In this document: in pieces, positions 25,761 through 34,743 of the stretch
Position numbering within the stretch: the stretch's first letter is position 1
How the letters are laid out: each line of letters opens with the position of its first letter
Assembly (NCBI RefSeq): GCF_019583405.1
Contig: NZ_SZUU01000012.1
Location: 1 to 64,000, forward strand
Direction of reading: 5' to 3'
Length of the DNA stretch: 64,000 nucleotides
Source of the DNA: Bacteroides fragilis
GTDB lineage: Bacteria; Bacteroidota; Bacteroidia; Bacteroidales; Bacteroidaceae
The notes under the pieces: model-generated
What the model saw: only the letters and a program-made list of their open reading frames with translations
Databases searched by the model: none
Told to the model about the DNA's origin: nothing
Translations under genes and position numbers: made by a program

Positions 25761-27572
25761 CTACTGTTTATCGGTTTTAGGTCTCAGATCATCTTTCGGA
25801 ATGGTAGACTCGTTGCCGTCACGCATAGCCATATAGTGAGGTGACATGATTTCGACGCCCGCTTCATTAAAACGATCCTGAATGTTCTGATGCAGATCCG
25901 AATAAATTTGCGCCAGCTTATCCGCCTCGCGAATATAAGCATTGATCTGATAAACCGGATACCAGTCGCTTAATGACGTTTCAAGTACAAACGGACGAGG
26001 ATCATCAATCACTCCGGGAGTATTCAAGGCGGCTTCTATCAGCAACTGGTGCACCTGACGCCAGGGAGCATCGTAACCAATGGTCACCTCAGAGTGAATA
26101 ATCAATCCGTATTCGCGCGCCGAAGAGCTATAGTTCACCGTATGGGACGACATGATAAACGAGTTGGGGATTGTCACCACTTCATTCTTCGGTGTCCTGA
26201 TCCTGGTCACCAAAGGTGTTTTCTCTATCACGTTTCCGGTAGTATCATTCAGCTGGATGCGGTCCCCTAACTTGAAAGGACGCATATAGGTAATGACGAG
26301 TCCCGCAATGATATTACCGATCACCGTACTGGACCCCAACGAAACGATCAATCCGACGAAGACCGATATTCCCTGAAACACCCCGCTTCTGGATCCCGGC
26401 AAATAAGGATAGATCATCGCAATCATAAATGCATAAAGCAAAAAGCGGATAATATGGAAAGTAGGCATTGCCCAGTCGGGATAAAAACCGCCGAACTTAA
26501 GCCGCCCGGCTTCAATCTCACGGGACAGATAGTGGACAAAACGCACCAGATATTTAATAGCATACCAGATAATAAAGATGGTGAACAGATTGGGAATATA
26601 ATCGACGATGCCTACCAAAATATCCTTCACCGGATTCCAGATATACGAAAAGATCGTGTCGGCCAACCCCTTGGTCTGCGGAAAAATAACAAATAGAAGC
26701 GGAACAGTAATCAACAACTGGAGAAACACCAGCACGTAACGCAACAGGTTGGAAAGGAAGATCAGCAAATTAACCTGCCGTTGTGTGTCCAGCAGTTCAT
26801 AGTCCTGAATGGAAATGGGTTTCAACTTTGTGTCCTTCAGCTTCTGGATACGTACTTTCAGCTTACGGAAAAGCCAGGTAGTAAGCCGGAACAAGAGATA
26901 TTGCCCCACCAATACTAAAACGAAATAGAGAATCCGTTTACCCAATTGCCAGAAGCTGTGTTCCTCTTTCAGTTCCTTCAGCTTCTTTACCACCACGATA
27001 CGCTTATCTGCCGCCAGTTGCTCACGGGAACGTCCTTCCCACAACCCGTCCTGGTCGGTAAACGAAGCAATGACCTTATTGCCATACATCAAATCGGACA
27101 CTATATCACTGCTCTCTATATATACCGAATCGGGATGCAGCGTAAACCGTTTACCCAATTGGGTAATGGCCGCGTCAATCATTTCAGCCCTCTGCAACGG
27201 AGTGTATCCTCCACGCTTGGTGTAGAGATAAAACAACGTATCACCCTCAACCACCACCGGTACGCCCGGAGTGAACTGACGGAGCGAGTCGATGCGTGCT
27301 TTCTGCTGTGCCAGCTTCACAGAATCGGCAGCAAAGGCCTTCAACCTCAACTGCTCCATTTCCATACGCATATTGGCTTCATTCAGACGTGCCTCTTCCA
27401 ACTCCCTTTTCATATTTGCCATCCGTATGGAATCCGAATCATTCCGGACCGTGGTATGGGTAACGGCACTGTCGCCGGTCAGTATCTCCCGGACCGCTTT
27501 CCCTAACTGGGCAAACATACTGTTGGCCACTAACAGAAACAACAAAAGGCTGAATAATCTGTTCTTCTTCAT
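25761..27572 (-). CDS. MscS-family mechanosensitive ion channel with periplasmic coiled-coil extension
   Basis: A 603-residue inner-membrane channel. A signal peptide (MKKNRLFSLLLFLLVANSMFAQ) is followed by a charged, heptad-rich segment (about 45-100), further soluble sequence, several transmembrane helices (from about 208), and the MscS pore/beta domain: FVGLIVSLGSSTVIGNIIAGLVITYMRPFKLGDRIQL, GNVIEKTPLVTRIRTPKNEVVTIPNSFIM. The large N-terminal extension places it with MscK/YnaI-like relatives rather than minimal MscS. Expected role: release of osmolytes on hypo-osmotic shock. Monocistronic; its -7 box is at 27618-27625. Confidence 0.9.
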   Translation of the reverse strand: MKKNRLFSLLLFLLVANSMFAQLGKAVREILTGDSAVTHTTVRNDSDSIRMANMKRELEEARLNEANMRMEMEQLRLKAFAADSVKLAQQKARIDSLRQFTPGVPVVVEGDTLFYLYTKRGGYTPLQRAEMIDAAITQLGKRFTLHPDSVYIESSDIVSDLMYGNKVIASFTDQDGLWEGRSREQLAADKRIVVVKKLKELKEEHSFWQLGKRILYFVLVLVGQYLLFRLTTWLFRKLKVRIQKLKDTKLKPISIQDYELLDTQRQVNLLIFLSNLLRYVLVFLQLLITVPLLFVIFPQTKGLADTIFSYIWNPVKDILVGIVDYIPNLFTIFIIWYAIKYLVRFVHYLSREIEAGRLKFGGFYPDWAMPTFHIIRFLLYAFMIAMIYPYLPGSRSGVFQGISVFVGLIVSLGSSTVIGNIIAGLVITYMRPFKLGDRIQLNDTTGNVIEKTPLVTRIRTPKNEVVTIPNSFIMSSHTVNYSSSAREYGLIIHSEVTIGYDAPWRQVHQLLIEAALNTPGVIDDPRPFVLETSLSDWYPVYQINAYIREADKLAQIYSDLHQNIQDRFNEAGVEIMSPHYMAMRDGNESTIPKDDLRPKTDKQ

Positions 27573-27617
27573 ATCAAAAACTCATATAGTCATTGTCACT
27601 AAAATGGATAAACGTGC

Positions 27618-27625
27618 CAAACATA
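27618..27625 (-). promoter_or_regulatory. -7 box of the mechanosensitive channel gene
   Basis: Minus-strand TATGTTTG matches TAnnTTTG, 45 nt upstream of the start codon. No clear -33. Confidence 0.5.
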
Positions 27626-27634
27626 CAGATTGTT

Positions 27635-27668
27635 TTTGACATAGCATAGAGTGAAATCACTATATTTG
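27635..27668 (+). promoter_or_regulatory. Promoter of the Ca/Na antiporter gene
   Basis: TTTG (27635-27638) and TATATTTG (27661-27668), 22 nt apart; the start codon is 29 nt downstream. Confidence 0.65.
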
Positions 27669-27697
27669 CACCCGAATCAGTAATTTAAGGTATCAAC

Positions 27698-28660
27698 ATG
27701 GATATATTACTACTTATCGGAGGATTACTCCTTATTTTAGTGGGCGCCAACTGCCTGACGGATGGAGCTGCGTCCGTAGCCAAACGTTTCCATATTCCTT
27801 CCATTGTGATCGGACTGACCATTGTAGCTTTCGGGACATCGGCACCGGAACTGACGGTAAGTGTATCATCCGCCTTGAAAGGCAGTGCGGACATCGCTGT
27901 CGGCAACGTTGTGGGAAGCAACATTTTCAATACCCTGATGATCGTGGGTTGCACAGCCCTCTTCGCTCCCATTGTAATCACCCGGAACACCTTGAGAAAA
28001 GAAATTCCCTTGTGTATTCTTTCTTCCATTGTTCTGCTGATATGTGCCAACGATGTCTTTCTGGACAAAGCTCCCCGTAATACATTAAGTATTTCAGACG
28101 GATTGATTCTGCTCTGCTTCTTCACTATCTTTCTGGGCTACACATTTGCCATAGCTTCTCGTAATACGAACGACGCCCAGCCACCGGAAGAAGAAATCAA
28201 AAGTCTCCCGATGTGGAAATCCGTACTTTTTATTCTGGGCGGATTAGGCGGACTTATCTTCGGAGGACAGTGGTTTGTAGAAGGAGCAAGTAACATCGCC
28301 CGTAATCTGGGTGTCAGCGAATCCGTTATCGGACTCACACTCGTAGCCGGAGGCACCTCCCTGCCCGAACTGGCTACCTCCATTGTGGCTGCCTTGAAAA
28401 AGAATCCCGAAATAGCCATCGGCAACGTCATAGGCAGCAATCTGTTCAATATCTTCTTTGTGTTGGGATGCAGCGCTTCCATCACCCCCTTGCGGCTGAC
28501 AGGTATCAATAACTTCGACCTTCTCACACTGGTCGGTTCGGGCATTTTGCTTTGGTTTTTCGGATTATTCTTTGCCAAACGCACCATCACACGAATCGAA
28601 GGAAGCATTCTGGTGTTATGCTATATAGCCTACACCACCTATCTTATCTATCAGATTTGA
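27698..28660 (+). CDS. Calcium/sodium antiporter, CaCA family (YrbG-like)
   Basis: A 320-residue inner-membrane exchanger with about ten helices in two homologous halves. The duplicated alpha repeats are clear: GTSAPELTVSVSSALKGSADIAVGNVVGSNIFNTLM in the first half and GGTSLPELATSIVAALKKNPEIAIGNVIGSNLFNIFFV in the second. The acidic residue in each G-T-S-x-P-E signature is the ion-binding site. Length is usual for the prokaryotic family. It probably extrudes Ca2+ in exchange for Na+ or H+. Single gene with its own promoter. Confidence 0.92.
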   Translation: MDILLLIGGLLLILVGANCLTDGAASVAKRFHIPSIVIGLTIVAFGTSAPELTVSVSSALKGSADIAVGNVVGSNIFNTLMIVGCTALFAPIVITRNTLRKEIPLCILSSIVLLICANDVFLDKAPRNTLSISDGLILLCFFTIFLGYTFAIASRNTNDAQPPEEEIKSLPMWKSVLFILGGLGGLIFGGQWFVEGASNIARNLGVSESVIGLTLVAGGTSLPELATSIVAALKKNPEIAIGNVIGSNLFNIFFVLGCSASITPLRLTGINNFDLLTLVGSGILLWFFGLFFAKRTITRIEGSILVLCYIAYTTYLIYQI

Positions 28661-28692
28661 TAACATCAAGACACATAGTTTTTAGTTTTCGT

Positions 28693-28725
28693 ACGTGGTA
28701 ATTTAAAGATTATCACGTATCTTTG
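28693..28725 (+). promoter_or_regulatory. Palindromic operator overlapping the -7 box
   Basis: ACGTGGTAAT (28693-28702) and ATTATCACGT (28709-28718) are a 10-bp inverted repeat with one mismatch and a 6-bp spacer. The right arm touches TATCTTTG (28718-28725), a perfect -7 box, 24 nt before the start codon. This geometry suits a repressor that blocks polymerase. Regulator unknown. Confidence 0.55.
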
Positions 28726-28748
28726 CCCCCTCATCATAAATACAAGCT

Positions 28749-29885
28749 ATGGCCATTACAATTAAGAAGGTATCGACAAAAAGAGAACTTAAAAAATTCA
28801 TTCGTTTTAATTACGAATTATACAAAGAGAATCCTTATTCCGTACCTGACCTCTACGACGACATGCTGAATACATTCAATAAGAAGAAAAACGCGGCATT
28901 CGAATTCTGTGAGGCCGAGTACTTTCTGGCTTATAAAGACGGGAAAATCGTAGGGCGCATCGCAGGTATTATCAATCACCGTGCCAATGCCACCTGGAAC
29001 AAAAAAGATGTCCGTTTCGGTTGGATCGACTTCATCGACGACCTTGAAGTATCTTCCAAACTTCTGCAAACCGTAGAAGAATGGGGCAAATCCAAAGGAA
29101 TGGAAAACATTCAGGGTCCACTCGGATTTACCGATTTCGACGCAGAAGGCATGCTGATCGAAGGGTTCGACCAACTCAGCACCATGGCCACGATCTATAA
29201 CTATCCCTACTATCCGCAACATATGGAGAAACTGGGATTCGACAAAGACGCCGATTGGGTGGAATATAAAATCTTCATTCCCGATGCCATTCCCGAAAAA
29301 CATCAGCGCATATCCGATCTTATCCAACGTAAATATAACCTCAAGGTAAAGAAATACACTTCATCCAGAAAAATCGCAGCCGATTACGGACAAGCCATCT
29401 TCGAGTTGATGAACGAAGCTTACAGCCCGCTGTATGGCTACTCTCCCCTCTCCCAACGCCAGATTGACCAATACGTAAAAATGTATCTCCCGATTGTCGA
29501 CCTGCGGATGGTGACCCTGATTACCGATGCGGAAGACAAACTGATCGCCGTAGGAATTTCAATGCCTTCACTTTCAGAAGCATTGCAAAAATCACACGGA
29601 CGATTACTCCCCCTCGGATGGTATTATCTGCTGAAGGCATTATTTATGAAACGACGTGCCAAAATGCTTGACTTGCTGCTTGTAGCCGTAAAACCGGAGT
29701 ACCAGAACAAAGGTGTTAACGCTTTGTTATTTTCCGATTTAATTCCGGTTTATCAAAAATTAGGTTTTATCTTTGCAGAAAGCAACCCCGAACTGGAAAT
29801 GAACGGAAAAGTTCAGGCACAATGGGAATACTTTAAAACCGAACAACATAAACGACGTCGTGCGTTTACTAAGAAGATAGACTGA
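28749..29885 (+). CDS. GNAT-fold acyltransferase-like protein (YghO-like)
   Basis: A 378-residue cytoplasmic protein. GNAT-like features: EYFLAYKDGKIVGRIAGIINHRAN near the N-terminus (beta strands 2-4 of the fold), a second acyltransferase-like half, and MLDLLLVAVKPEYQNKGVNALLFSDLIPVYQKLGFIFAESNPELE near the C-terminus, which resembles the acetyl-CoA-binding motif A (R/Q-x-x-G-x-G/A replaced by YQNKGV). Such double-GNAT proteins are common in Bacteroidota and of unknown substrate. Five nt separate it from parE, so it may be cotranscribed with parE-coaD-ctpA. A palindromic operator lies at its promoter. Confidence 0.7.
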   Translation: MAITIKKVSTKRELKKFIRFNYELYKENPYSVPDLYDDMLNTFNKKKNAAFEFCEAEYFLAYKDGKIVGRIAGIINHRANATWNKKDVRFGWIDFIDDLEVSSKLLQTVEEWGKSKGMENIQGPLGFTDFDAEGMLIEGFDQLSTMATIYNYPYYPQHMEKLGFDKDADWVEYKIFIPDAIPEKHQRISDLIQRKYNLKVKKYTSSRKIAADYGQAIFELMNEAYSPLYGYSPLSQRQIDQYVKMYLPIVDLRMVTLITDAEDKLIAVGISMPSLSEALQKSHGRLLPLGWYYLLKALFMKRRAKMLDLLLVAVKPEYQNKGVNALLFSDLIPVYQKLGFIFAESNPELEMNGKVQAQWEYFKTEQHKRRRAFTKKID

Positions 29886-29890
29886 AAACA

Positions 29891-31762
29891 ATGGAAGAGA
29901 ACGAACTGATACCTGTAGACAACAACCCTGTAGAATATACAGACGACAACATCCGCCACCTGAGCGACATGGAACATGTGCGCACCCGTCCGGGTATGTA
30001 CATCGGTAAGCTGGGCGACGGTTCGCATCCCGAAGACGGAATTTATGTCCTTCTGAAAGAAGTTATTGACAACAGTATCGACGAGTTCAAAATGCAATCC
30101 GGCAAGAAGATTGAAATCAGAATTGAAGAGAATCTTCGTGTCAGCGTACGCGACTACGGCCGTGGTATCCCACAGGGAAAACTGGTAGAAGCAGTCAGTG
30201 TGCTGAACACCGGTGGTAAGTATGACAGCAAAGCATTCAAGAAGAGTGTCGGACTGAACGGTGTCGGCGTGAAAGCTGTCAATGCCTTGAGCTCAAACTT
30301 CGAAGTACGTAGTTACCGGGATGGTAAAGTGCGCTGCGCCACCTTTACCAAAGGTGAGTTGATAACAGATCACACCGAGGATACCGAGGAAGAAAACGGT
30401 ACTTACATCTTCTTCGAACCCGATAATACTTTATTTCTGAATTATACTTTCCGTCCCGAATTTATCGAGACGATGCTGCGCAATTATACCTACCTGAACA
30501 CCGGGTTGGCCATTATCTATAACGGGCAGCGGATTCTTTCGCGTAACGGTCTGGTCGATTTGCTGAATGATAATATGACAGCTACCGGACTCTACCCCAT
30601 CGTCCACCTCAAGGGAGAGGATATCGAAATCGCTTTTACCCATACAGGACAATATGGCGAAGAGTACTATTCATTCGTCAATGGACAGCACACCACTCAG
30701 GGAGGTACCCATCAAAGTGCGTTCAAAGAACACATTGCCCGCACTATCAAGGAATTCTATAATAAGAACCAGGACTATACCGACATCCGTAACGGATTGG
30801 TAGCCGCCATTGCTGTCAATGTGGAAGAACCCATGTTCGAGAGCCAGACTAAAATTAAACTCGGCTCTACCAACATGTCGCCGGGTGGCGTTACTGTGAA
30901 CAAGTTCGTTGGAGACTTTGTAAAACAAGAGGTAGACAATTTCCTCCACAAGCATGCGGATGTAGCCGAAATCATGTTACAGAAGATACAGGATTCGGAA
31001 AAAGAACGCAAGGCCATTGCCGGAGTTACGAAACTGGCACGTGAACGTGCAAAGAAAGCCAATCTGCACAACCGGAAACTGCGTGATTGCCGTATCCACC
31101 TGAACGATGTGAAAGGCAAAGGGCTGGAAGAGGAATCGTGCATCTTCATCACCGAGGGTGACTCGGCAAGCGGCTCTATCACCAAAAGCCGGGATGTAAA
31201 CACACAAGCTGTATTCAGCCTCCGTGGTAAACCACTCAATTCTTTCGGCCTAACCAAGAAAGTGGTTTACGAAAACGAAGAATTCAATCTGCTGCAGGCC
31301 GCATTGAACATAGAAGACGGCATAGAGGGACTGCGTTATAATAAAGTGATTGTGGCTACCGATGCCGATGTGGACGGTATGCACATCCGCTTGCTGCTGA
31401 TCACTTTCTTCCTCCAGTTCTTCCCCGATCTGATCAAGAAAGGACATGTATATATACTCCAAACACCTCTTTTCCGCGTACGTAACAAAAAGAAAACACT
31501 CTATTGCTATACCGAAGAAGAGCGGGTGAATGCCATCAAAGAACTTAGCCCGAATCCGGAAATCACCCGGTTTAAGGGTCTGGGAGAAATCTCACCCGAC
31601 GAATTCAGACACTTTATCGGTAAAGATATGCGTCTTGAACAAGTGTCACTGCGCAAAACAGACTCAGTCAAAGAACTGCTTGAATTCTATATGGGTAAGA
31701 ATACAATGGAACGGCAAAACTTTATTATTGGCAATCTGGTTATAGAAGAAGATATCGCATAG
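29891..31762 (+). CDS. parE: DNA topoisomerase IV subunit B (ParE)
   Basis: A 623-residue ATPase subunit of a type IIA topoisomerase, acting with ParC in chromosome decatenation. The GHKL ATP-binding motifs are EVIDNSIDEF, DYGRGIP and GLNGVGVKAVNALS; the transducer domain carries the QSQTKIKLGS-like ESQTKIKLGS; and the TOPRIM domain has FITEGDSASGS and DADVDGMHIR. The sequence ends with QNFIIGNLVIEED. Length and lack of a GyrB-type insert fit the Bacteroidota ParE group, and its place directly before coaD and an S41 protease is the usual order in these genomes. GyrB is the alternative name. Confidence 0.92.
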   Translation: MEENELIPVDNNPVEYTDDNIRHLSDMEHVRTRPGMYIGKLGDGSHPEDGIYVLLKEVIDNSIDEFKMQSGKKIEIRIEENLRVSVRDYGRGIPQGKLVEAVSVLNTGGKYDSKAFKKSVGLNGVGVKAVNALSSNFEVRSYRDGKVRCATFTKGELITDHTEDTEEENGTYIFFEPDNTLFLNYTFRPEFIETMLRNYTYLNTGLAIIYNGQRILSRNGLVDLLNDNMTATGLYPIVHLKGEDIEIAFTHTGQYGEEYYSFVNGQHTTQGGTHQSAFKEHIARTIKEFYNKNQDYTDIRNGLVAAIAVNVEEPMFESQTKIKLGSTNMSPGGVTVNKFVGDFVKQEVDNFLHKHADVAEIMLQKIQDSEKERKAIAGVTKLARERAKKANLHNRKLRDCRIHLNDVKGKGLEEESCIFITEGDSASGSITKSRDVNTQAVFSLRGKPLNSFGLTKKVVYENEEFNLLQAALNIEDGIEGLRYNKVIVATDADVDGMHIRLLLITFFLQFFPDLIKKGHVYILQTPLFRVRNKKKTLYCYTEEERVNAIKELSPNPEITRFKGLGEISPDEFRHFIGKDMRLEQVSLRKTDSVKELLEFYMGKNTMERQNFIIGNLVIEEDIA

Positions 31763-31764
31763 AC

Positions 31765-32217
31765 ATGAGAAGAGCCATCTTTCCGGGAACGTTCGACCCG
31801 TTTACTATCGGACACTATTCTGTTGTACAACGAACCCTGACATTTATGGATGAAGTTGTCATCGGTATCGGTATCAACGAAAATAAAAATACGTACTTCC
31901 CGATAGAGAAACGTGTGGAAATGATTCGTAAGTTTTATAAAGACGAACCCCGGATCAGGGTTGAGTCTTACGATTGCCTGACCATTGACTTTGCCCGTCA
32001 GGTGGATGCCCGATTTATCGTCCGGGGCATCCGTACCGTAAAAGATTTCGAATACGAAGAAACCATAGCCGATATAAACCGGAAACTGGCAGGAATCGAA
32101 ACCATTCTGCTGTTTACCGAACCGGAATTGACCTGCGTCAGCTCTACTATCGTTCGCGAACTGCTGGGCTATAATAAAGATATCAGTATGTTCATTCCCA
32201 AAGGGATGGAAATGTAA
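31765..32217 (+). CDS. coaD: Phosphopantetheine adenylyltransferase
   Basis: A 150-residue enzyme that transfers AMP from ATP to 4'-phosphopantetheine, the penultimate step of coenzyme A synthesis. The nucleotidyltransferase signature FPGTFDPFTIGHYSVV is at the N-terminus (normally FDPxTxGH) and the second ATP motif is TCVSSTIVREL near the C-terminus. IVRGIRTVKDFEYE is the expected central motif. Only 2 nt separate it from parE, so the genes are translationally close. Confidence 0.95.
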   Translation: MRRAIFPGTFDPFTIGHYSVVQRTLTFMDEVVIGIGINENKNTYFPIEKRVEMIRKFYKDEPRIRVESYDCLTIDFARQVDARFIVRGIRTVKDFEYEETIADINRKLAGIETILLFTEPELTCVSSTIVRELLGYNKDISMFIPKGMEM

Positions 32218-32232
32218 TAAACCCATGTGATC

Positions 32233-33855
32233 ATGAAAAAAATAATATACCTGTTTATCGGTTTGTGCTCTGTCTTAGGATTACAGGCACAAAACTTCGG
32301 CTCGCCTGCCATGCGGAAATTGCAATTGGCAGAGTTCGCTATCTCTAATTTATATGTAGATACGGTCAATGAAAACAAACTCGTTGAATCGGCAATTATT
32401 GAAATGCTGGCACAGCTCGATCCCCATTCCACCTATTCGGATGCCGAAGAGGTGAAGAAAATGAATGAACCGCTCCAAGGCAATTTCGAAGGGATAGGTG
32501 TACAGTTCCAAATGATCGAAGATACGCTGCTCATCGTACAACCGGTGAGTAATGGCCCGTCCGAAAAAGTAGGTATCCTGGCAGGCGACCGTATCATCGC
32601 AGTAAATGACACAGCCATAGCAGGCGTAAAAATGGGAACAGAAGAAATCATGGGACGCCTGCGGGGCCCCAAAGATTCGAAAGTAAACCTGACCATTATC
32701 CGGAGAGGTGTGAAAGAACCGCTTTTATTTAATGTAAAACGAGATAAAATTCCAATCCTCAGCCTGGATGCCGCTTATATGATTCAGCCTAAAATAGGAT
32801 ACATCCGTATCAACCGTTTTGGAGCAACTACCGCCGAAGAGTTTCTAAAAGCCCTGAAAGAGTTGCAGAAGAAAGGGATGAAAGACCTGATTCTGGATCT
32901 GCAAGGCAACGGAGGAGGTTATCTGAATGCCGCCATCGATCTGGCAAACGAGTTCCTGGGACAAAAAGAACTGATTGTCTACACAGAAGGACGTTCTGCA
33001 CAACGCAGTGAGTTTTTTGCCAAAGGCAATGGAAACTTCCGTAACGGACGTCTGGTGGTATTGGTAGACGAATATTCGGCTTCGGCAAGTGAGATTGTGA
33101 CAGGTGCCATTCAGGATTGGGACAGAGGAGTAGTGGTAGGCCGCCGTTCGTTCGGTAAAGGACTGGTTCAACGCCCGATCGACCTTCCGGACGGTTCTAT
33201 GATCCGCCTGACCATCGCCCGCTACTATACACCTGCAGGACGTTGCATACAAAAGCCTTATGACAGCAGTATCAACGAAAAATCGGGAAAAGGAAAAAGC
33301 AGTGAAAACAGCATTGAAAAATACAACCAGGATCTGATCGACCGGTATAATCATGGCGAAATGGTCAGTGCAGACAGCATCCACTTCCCGGACTCACTGA
33401 AATGCCAGACTAAAAAACTGGGACGTACGGTTTATGGTGGAGGAGGTATCATGCCGGACTACTTCGTTCCGGTAGACACAACGCTATATACCGACTATCA
33501 CCGTAACCTGGTAGCCAAAGGGGTAGTCATTAAAACCACAATGAACTTCATTGAAAAGAACCGAAAGGCTTTATTGGATAAATACAAGACATTCGAGAAA
33601 TTCAATGAGAAGTTTGAAATCGACGACCCAATATTGAGCTACCTGAGAGAAGCTGCCGACAAAGAAAAAATTGAATTCAACGAAGAGCAGTACAACAAAG
33701 CTCTGCCACTGATTAAGGCTCAACTGAAAGCTTTGATAGCCCGTGACTTATGGGATATGAATGAATATTTCCAGGTAATGAATGCTACCAATAAGAGTGT
33801 AGAACGGGCATTGGAAATCTTAAACGACAAGGAGTACGAACAAATATTGAAATAA
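32233..33855 (+). CDS. S41-family C-terminal processing peptidase (CtpA/Prc-like)
   Basis: A 540-residue periplasmic serine protease. Signal peptide MKKIIYLFIGLCSVLGLQAQ. A PDZ domain (about 75-165, GIGVQFQMIEDTLLIVQPVSNGPSEKVGILAGDRIIAVN) precedes the S41 catalytic core: LQGNGGGYLNAAIDLANEFL, VDEYSASASEIVTGAIQDW with the catalytic Ser, and RSFGKGLVQRPIDL with the catalytic Lys. The C-terminal extension contains YFVPVDTT. I chose the ATG at 32233 rather than the in-frame GTG at 32227 because it begins the signal peptide. The gene is 15 nt after coaD. Role: processing or turnover of envelope proteins. Confidence 0.92.
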   Translation: MKKIIYLFIGLCSVLGLQAQNFGSPAMRKLQLAEFAISNLYVDTVNENKLVESAIIEMLAQLDPHSTYSDAEEVKKMNEPLQGNFEGIGVQFQMIEDTLLIVQPVSNGPSEKVGILAGDRIIAVNDTAIAGVKMGTEEIMGRLRGPKDSKVNLTIIRRGVKEPLLFNVKRDKIPILSLDAAYMIQPKIGYIRINRFGATTAEEFLKALKELQKKGMKDLILDLQGNGGGYLNAAIDLANEFLGQKELIVYTEGRSAQRSEFFAKGNGNFRNGRLVVLVDEYSASASEIVTGAIQDWDRGVVVGRRSFGKGLVQRPIDLPDGSMIRLTIARYYTPAGRCIQKPYDSSINEKSGKGKSSENSIEKYNQDLIDRYNHGEMVSADSIHFPDSLKCQTKKLGRTVYGGGGIMPDYFVPVDTTLYTDYHRNLVAKGVVIKTTMNFIEKNRKALLDKYKTFEKFNEKFEIDDPILSYLREAADKEKIEFNEEQYNKALPLIKAQLKALIARDLWDMNEYFQVMNATNKSVERALEILNDKEYEQILK

Positions 33856-33893
33856 CGTTTCTATAACGGAAAACGATATAAGGGTGTATTATC

Positions 33894-33977
33894 ATTCACC
33901 ACAGAGTAACATAGAGTAAACTTAATCTACTGATAATGACAACTAATGATATTAATCTGTGGTACTCTGTGGTGAAT
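33894..33977. repeat. Dispersed ACCACAGAGTA inverted-repeat element, copy 1
   Basis: ATTCACCACAGAGTA (33894-33908) is perfectly inverted at 33963-33977. The core ACCACAGAGTAACA-AGAGT is shared with the element at 48922-49083. Both copies lie between convergent genes, so they may work as bidirectional transcription stops; they may also be a dispersed intergenic repeat. Confidence 0.7.
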
Positions 33978-34004
33978 ATGAGTTTCGACACACACTGCTT
34001 ATTG

Positions 34005-34628
34005 TCAATAATTTATTGTAGCCTTCTTCTTCTCACCGAACAACCACTTGTTAAGCCATCTATTGACATAAATATTGGCCACTGCACAACCAGCTCCTAT
34101 CACAGCTCCTGCCGCTACATCCGACGGGTAATGTACTCCTTCGTTCATTCTTGAGAACCCTACAGAACATGCCCAAAAAGCGGATGGAGCTATCACGTAC
34201 CATTTAGGATAGCGGATGCTCAAAGAAGTAGCCAATGAAAAGGCCGCCGCCGCATGACCGGAAGGAAACGAAGGGCTCGATTCGTGACTACGTGCATGTA
34301 CCCGATCCGGATAACGGTCGTACGGACGCTCACGGTCAAAAGCGTATTTCATACCATACGTGATCACGACTGCCTCAGCTACACTCGTACCTATATAAAT
34401 GGCGTCTTTCAGCAACTCTTTATCTTTATCGATACCTGCATATACAGCCATTGCCACCGGAACGCCTACTGCAATATAAGGTGCCGATTTAGAAAAGACC
34501 TTGCTATAATTCCTCGCAAACTTACTATCAAGACTGTTTATTTTATGCAACGTATTGATATCCCAGTTCTGAGCATATCCCCCTATCGAAGAAAACACAC
34601 AAAAACAAATAAGCACAAATTTCTTCAT
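34005..34628 (-). CDS. PAP2-superfamily membrane phosphatase
   Basis: A 207-residue protein with a signal peptide (MKKFVLICFCVFSSIGGYAQ). The three acid phosphatase motifs are present: KYAFDRERPYDRYPD (K-x6-RP), PSFPSGHAA (PSGH) and SRMNEGVHYPSDVAAG (SR-x5-H-x3-D). The general base His, the Arg and the two phosphate-contact motifs are all intact. Likely a phosphatidic acid, undecaprenyl-pyrophosphate or lipid A phosphatase in the periplasmic face of the inner membrane or in the periplasm; substrate not predictable. Divergent from the AraC-type gene. Confidence 0.88.
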   Translation of the reverse strand: MKKFVLICFCVFSSIGGYAQNWDINTLHKINSLDSKFARNYSKVFSKSAPYIAVGVPVAMAVYAGIDKDKELLKDAIYIGTSVAEAVVITYGMKYAFDRERPYDRYPDRVHARSHESSPSFPSGHAAAAFSLATSLSIRYPKWYVIAPSAFWACSVGFSRMNEGVHYPSDVAAGAVIGAGCAVANIYVNRWLNKWLFGEKKKATINY

Positions 34629-34654
34629 TTTTCTACCGATTTACTATTTTGCAG

Positions 34655-34662
34655 CAAAGATA
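34655..34662 (-). promoter_or_regulatory. -7 box of the PAP2 phosphatase gene
   Basis: Minus-strand TATCTTTG, exact -7 match, about 27 nt upstream of the start. A TTTG lies 22 nt further upstream (34688-34685). Confidence 0.6.
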
Positions 34663-34695
34663 GATTAAAAAGACAGAGTTTTCACAAAAAAAACC

Positions 34696-34703
34696 TATCT
34701 TTG
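34696..34703 (+). promoter_or_regulatory. -7 box of the first AraC-type regulator gene
   Basis: TATCTTTG, exact -7 match, 40 nt upstream of the ATG at 34744. No clear -33 TTTG. Confidence 0.55.
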
Positions 34704-34743
34704 TTCCCCAAGTATTATTTACCCTGACACCTAACTTTAATTC

